DNA from: an uncultured Bacilli bacterium
GTDB lineage: Bacteria; Bacillota_I; Bacilli_A; RFN20; CAG-631
NCBI GenBank assembly: GCA_934202505.1
Contig: CAKPXW010000046.1
Location: forward strand, 1-11,870
DNA: 11,870 nt
Direction: 5' to 3'
The notes under the pieces are model-generated. The model searched no databases. It had not been told where the DNA came from and was given only the letters and a program-made list of their open reading frames with translations. Of the stretch, positions 8,980 to 11,870 are shown piece after piece. A program made the position numbers and the translations under genes. The first letter of the stretch is position 1, and every line of letters starts with the position of its first letter.

Positions 8980-9092
8980 TAATAATACATCTCCACATAG
9001 CTACAAGCTTTATCCAAAACAACAAAATTTTTAATTTGATATTTCATCCAGAGTATTTTCCTTAATTTTTTTATAGATTCCGTCAATTTCAT
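8979..9092 (-). CDS. Small ORF (37 residues) coupled to the large nuclease gene
   Basis: ATG at 9092, TAA at 8981-8979, encoding a basic peptide that starts MKLTESIKKLRKILWMKY and ends YVEMYY. Its stop shares one base with the nuclease start (TAATG), the classic arrangement for termination-reinitiation. AAAGGG (9103-9108) lies ten bases upstream, and the promoter at 9125-9133 puts the transcript start about 25 bases before the ATG, so the peptide should be the first thing translated. It could be a small functional partner, a leader peptide that sets nuclease dosage, or a remnant of a longer gene. I do not recognise the peptide. Confidence 0.5.
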   Translation of the reverse strand: MKLTESIKKLRKILWMKYQIKNFVVLDKACSYVEMYY

Positions 9093-9124
9093 AAAATCAC
9101 TGCCCTTTACTTAAAATTAACAAC

Positions 9125-9133
9125 ATTATAACA
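9125..9133 (-). promoter_or_regulatory. Extended -10 promoter for the small ORF and nuclease operon
   Basis: The minus strand reads TGTTATAAT: a perfect TATAAT (9125-9130) with the TG of an extended -10 one base upstream. The -35 position (9148-9153, TAGTTA) is poor, as is usual for extended -10 promoters. Transcription would begin near 9118. Confidence 0.6.
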
Positions 9134-9156
9134 CTTTTACATACTTTTAACTATTG

Positions 9157-9168
9157 TGTAAATTTACA
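9157..9168. promoter_or_regulatory. 12-bp perfect palindrome, possible operator
   Basis: TGTAAATTTACA is a perfect inverted repeat just upstream of the -35 position of the nuclease-operon promoter. The place suits a dimeric regulator. No regulator gene is encoded nearby, and AT-rich DNA produces such palindromes by chance, so this is tentative. Confidence 0.35.
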
Positions 9169-9190
9169 TATAAAATATACTATCAAATTA

Positions 9191-9883
9191 TTATTTATTT
9201 GGCTGAATCAATCTATTATTTACTTTTACTGCTATTATATTGGATAATGAAATAGATACATCAATATTTGTTCCGTCTTCTAAAGTTGTTGATAAATGAA
9301 TTGGAGTTAATGCCAGTTCAGTTATATGTTCATCATAAATTTTACCATCGCATTTTAAAGTGTGATTAAACCAACCAGCATAAACTGATACTTTTCTTCC
9401 ATTAACATCATATTCTTTATAGGAAAGTCTAAAAGAAAAAAGAAAGACAATAATTGCAGGTGTTAAAAGTGTAGTATAGGTAATTCCAAATAGTAAGAGA
9501 TTTGAAATAACATTATCGGCTTTAAATGAATATGACACTATTTCAAAATATTTTACGTTTCCATTAATTGAATAAGGCATTTTTGAATTTGCAGTTTTAT
9601 TATAAGAATAAAAAGACACATCATTAGTTGATAGTAATTTATGAGATGCATCAAAAAATTTTATTGTGGCGTATCCATCTTTAACATCTCTATTAAATTT
9701 TAAGGATATATAGCATGATGTTTCATTTAGTGAATCATAATAAATAGTTTCCATTGAAGATTCATTTTCAATGATTTTTAAAGATGGCCTAGCAATACTT
9801 ATGAAAATTGGAATAAAGAAAATTACTAAAGAAATAACTGCAGATATTATTTTACTTTTTTTAATTGTTTTAAGTTCTTCCAT
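9191..9883 (-). CDS. Two-pass membrane protein of unknown function
   Basis: A 230-residue protein with two hydrophobic segments, about residues 12-31 and 127-151. The Lys-rich N-terminus (KTIKKSK) and R152 after the second segment predict both ends in the cytoplasm and residues 33-126 outside. The C-terminal part (153-230) looks like a small beta-rich soluble domain, with GRKVSVYAGWFNHTLKCDG and SISLSNIIAVKVNNRLI. I do not recognise the family and assign no function. GGGAG at 9890-9894, six bases before the ATG, supports the start. It is separated from the downstream nuclease operon by 98 bases holding that operon's own promoter, so a functional link is not shown. No clear promoter was found upstream. 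Confidence 0.8.
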   Translation of the reverse strand: MEELKTIKKSKIISAVISLVIFFIPIFISIARPSLKIIENESSMETIYYDSLNETSCYISLKFNRDVKDGYATIKFFDASHKLLSTNDVSFYSYNKTANSKMPYSINGNVKYFEIVSYSFKADNVISNLLLFGITYTTLLTPAIIVFLFSFRLSYKEYDVNGRKVSVYAGWFNHTLKCDGKIYDEHITELALTPIHLSTTLEDGTNIDVSISLSNIIAVKVNNRLIQPNK

Positions 9884-10003
9884 ATATATCTCCCATAAAT
9901 GTTAAATATAAAATATAAATCCACATAAATATTATCATAAAAAATTCAATTTTCATAACAAAATAGACAATAAATTAATAAAAACTTAATACTAACTTTA
10001 ACA

Positions 10004-10032
10004 TTGAAAGCAAAATTATGTTAAACTATAAT
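10004..10032 (+). promoter_or_regulatory. Sigma-A type promoter for the zinc-cluster nuclease-like gene
   Basis: TTGAAA (10004-10009), a 17-base spacer, and TATAAT (10027-10032). Transcription would begin near 10039, giving a leader of about 85 bases before the ATG at 10124. The leader contains AAAGGGG (10077-10083) and a three-codon ORF, ATG GAT AAT TAA, at 10100-10111. Confidence 0.8.
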
Positions 10033-10123
10033 GTAAATAGTAAAAAAACTATGTATGAATTAAATTTAATAGTAAGAAAGGGGAAAATTTAATTATAATA
10101 TGGATAATTAAATAGTATAAAAG

Positions 10124-11071
10124 ATGAATGAAAAATTAATTTGTCCAATATGTGGCGAACCAACGAGAGTTTATATGGGAAATGCCAGAAAAGATAAACT
10201 TTGTGGAAAACACGCTGATATGTTAAAAAAAGAAGAAATAAAAGTTAATGATGAAGGATTATTTATTGATGTAAAAAGCAATAAAATTTTAAATCATGAT
10301 TATTGTGCTAATGAAAATAAGAAAAGTAATTGTATTGTGTGTGGAACAGAAACAAAAACAGGATATTTATGTAGAGAATGTTATTATGAAATGAAAGATT
10401 ATATGGATTCATTTGATAAAAATAAGCCTTCTTTTGAATTAAGAGATTATTATTATAATTTAAAACAAAATATTTTTAGAATGAGAACATTTGATTATGT
10501 TAAATCAAATTGTAATAAACTTATTGCACTAGCAACCATAACCAAAAATATTCATAATGATTCTTCTTTAATTGATAGAGTAGTTAAAGATGTTGAAGAT
10601 TTAATTGCTGCTAAAAAGCCTAAAAATGATACAAATGTAGTACCAGAAAGTATTTCTAAGGATAGTCAAAAAGAAGAATTAATAAGAACAAAAGATGGAC
10701 ATAGAGTAAAATCACAAGGAGAATTAGTTATAGATGATATTCTTTATGAAGCAAAAATTGTACATTGCTATGAAAAGAAAGTCCCAATTGATATGGATGA
10801 ACAAGCTATTGTCTGTGATTGGTTTATTCCTATCATTGATACAAGACGAGGCATATATATTGAATATTGGGGCAAAAAAACAAAAGAATACTTAGAAAAT
10901 AAAAAAAGAAAACAAGAAACATATAAAAAATATGATATTCCAGTTATAGAAATTGAAAAGGATGAGTATAAAGATACTCAAGGATTATCAGATAGACTTG
11001 TTCAAGAAATTAACAAAATAGCAAAAGAAAAATATAATTATGATCAATATATTAAAATTAATAATTTATAA
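10124..11071 (+). CDS. Zinc-cluster protein with C-terminal PD-(D/E)XK-like nuclease domain
   Basis: A 315-residue protein. The N-terminus has two likely zinc-binding clusters: C7-x2-C10 with C27-x2-H30, and C70-x2-C73 with C83-x2-C86. A helical middle (about 105-165) and a charged linker (165-190) follow. The C-terminal domain reads KSQGELVIDDILYEAKI, then CDWFIP, then IYIEYWGKK, with E200, D232 and E247 placed as in the E...D...E-x-K/W core of Vsr/DUF559-like and helicase-associated nucleases. It is probably a DNA nuclease or DNA-binding protein; the substrate is unknown. An in-frame TAA at 10118-10120 leaves the ATG at 10124 as the only upstream start. That start has only a weak AAAAG in front of it, so initiation is unusual. 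The gene is divergent from the membrane protein at 9191-9883. Confidence 0.75.
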   Translation: MNEKLICPICGEPTRVYMGNARKDKLCGKHADMLKKEEIKVNDEGLFIDVKSNKILNHDYCANENKKSNCIVCGTETKTGYLCRECYYEMKDYMDSFDKNKPSFELRDYYYNLKQNIFRMRTFDYVKSNCNKLIALATITKNIHNDSSLIDRVVKDVEDLIAAKKPKNDTNVVPESISKDSQKEELIRTKDGHRVKSQGELVIDDILYEAKIVHCYEKKVPIDMDEQAIVCDWFIPIIDTRRGIYIEYWGKKTKEYLENKKRKQETYKKYDIPVIEIEKDEYKDTQGLSDRLVQEINKIAKEKYNYDQYIKINNL

Positions 11072-11100
11072 AATTTTGAATGAAATTGCAAATACAATAT

Positions 11101-11141
11101 TTAACTTGGTATTTGTTGATAGTAACCAGTTAAATTGGTAT
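11101..11141 (+). promoter_or_regulatory. Strong promoter overlaid by direct repeats, upstream of a membrane-protein gene
   Basis: TTGATA (11116-11121), a 17-base spacer and TATAAT (11139-11144), with TGG before the -10 giving an extended -10. The near-identical 12-mers TTAACTTGGTAT (11101-11112) and TTAAATTGGTAT (11130-11141) flank the -35, with 11 of 12 bases equal. Between them, ACCAGTTAA (11125-11133) is nearly their inverted complement. This layout resembles binding sites of a regulator. Confidence 0.6.
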
Positions 11142-11160
11142 AATTACATAGGGTGTTAAA

Positions 11161-11870
11161 ATGGAAAAAACTAATCAAGAAATTAAAAAAAATACGATTT
11201 ATACATTACTTTTTATAGCAGTTGCCTTAGTTTTAATTACTTATAATGTAAGTATTGACTTTATAGTAAATAATGTAAAACTAAAAATTGATTTACCATT
11301 TCCTTTAATTGGGGGAATTATTGTTTTAATTATTGTAGGTGTAAAACTTAAAGATAAAACAATTAATGGTAAATTATTATTTACTAGTTCAATAGTTTCT
11401 TTAGTAGTTGTTTTATTATCTTTTCTTTCTTATTTTCTTTTATTTTCCAGTAAAGTAATAGATTTTAGAAATGCTATACCTGATAAATTAATGGAAAATG
11501 CAGAAGATATGAATAAATTAATAAAAGCTTTAATTGATGCAAGTACACCAATTATTGTTGGAAATATTATTTTAATAGCTAGTAGACTACCAGCTAAAAT
11601 AATACTTGTAACTACTGTAGTTAATCTAATTGAAGAACTTAATAGTGATAAAAATATTATTGATAAAGTAAAAGTTCATGCTAATAAATGTTTTATTTCT
11701 ATTGCTATGGTAACAATTGCTTCAATATTGTTATATATATTCACTTTTAGATTTATAAATAATGTTTCTTTTTTATTAAATAGTGCTAATAAAGTAATTT
11801 TTAATATAAATTCTGGTGGATATTTCTATATTGTTTTAATAGTTATAATGGCTATATTCTTATTAGTTGG
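11161..11870 (+). CDS. Multi-pass membrane protein (partial, C-terminus beyond window)
   Basis: The frame is open from ATG at 11161 to the right edge, giving 236 complete codons. Hydrophobic segments are at about residues 13-31, 46-61, 73-95, 129-141, 177-196 and 221-236, so at least five or six membrane passes. The loop at 101-125 is charged and soluble. I do not recognise the family, and no transport or catalytic motif is visible. AGGGTG at about 11150-11155, a few bases before the ATG, and the strong promoter upstream support the start. It is transcribed separately from the zinc-cluster gene, 89 bases away, on its own promoter. Confidence 0.8.
   Translation, partial: MEKTNQEIKKNTIYTLLFIAVALVLITYNVSIDFIVNNVKLKIDLPFPLIGGIIVLIIVGVKLKDKTINGKLLFTSSIVSLVVVLLSFLSYFLLFSSKVIDFRNAIPDKLMENAEDMNKLIKALIDASTPIIVGNIILIASRLPAKIILVTTVVNLIEELNSDKNIIDKVKVHANKCFISIAMVTIASILLYIFTFRFINNVSFLLNSANKVIFNINSGGYFYIVLIVIMAIFLLV

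Overview
The window is very AT-rich and reads with the standard genetic code: TGG encodes conserved Trp (for example in the HemW HNKVYW motif) and TGA acts as a stop. Strong AGGAGG-type ribosome sites, TTGAAA/TATAAT promoters and a lepA-hemW pair point to a low-GC Firmicute, most likely one of the reduced Bacilli/Mollicutes-like gut lineages. The lineage is inference only.

Region 1 (1-4815, minus strand) is a housekeeping operon. A textbook promoter at 4787-4815 drives lepA (elongation factor 4), then a 70-residue single-pass membrane protein, then hemW (radical SAM heme chaperone). Only 46 bases further on is the front part of a DEAH helicase that runs off the left edge. Its layout matches the helicase half of the large methylase-helicase proteins of phages and conjugative elements. 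In many Firmicutes hrcA-grpE-dnaK-dnaJ follows hemW, so this is an unusual neighbour.

Region 2 (4973-9168, minus strand) looks like an accessory, defence-like cassette. In order of transcription it has a 12-bp palindrome, an extended -10 promoter, a 37-residue small ORF whose stop overlaps the next start (TAATG), a 1173-residue protein with a C-terminal PD-(D/E)XK nuclease signature, and a broken gene whose fragments read as a DUF2971 protein. The broken gene keeps its own Shine-Dalgarno sequence and a start inside the end of the nuclease gene, so it was once a coupled member of the same operon. The large gene is intact while the last gene has at least four frame changes and premature stops. 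I do not recognise this combination as a named system.

Region 3 (9191-11870) holds a two-pass membrane protein of unknown function (minus strand), a divergently transcribed 315-residue protein with two zinc-binding cysteine clusters and a C-terminal PD-(D/E)XK-like nuclease motif (plus strand), and the start of a multi-pass membrane protein (plus strand). That last gene has a very strong promoter overlaid by near-identical direct repeats. No rRNA, tRNA, CRISPR array, insertion sequence or transposase was seen.
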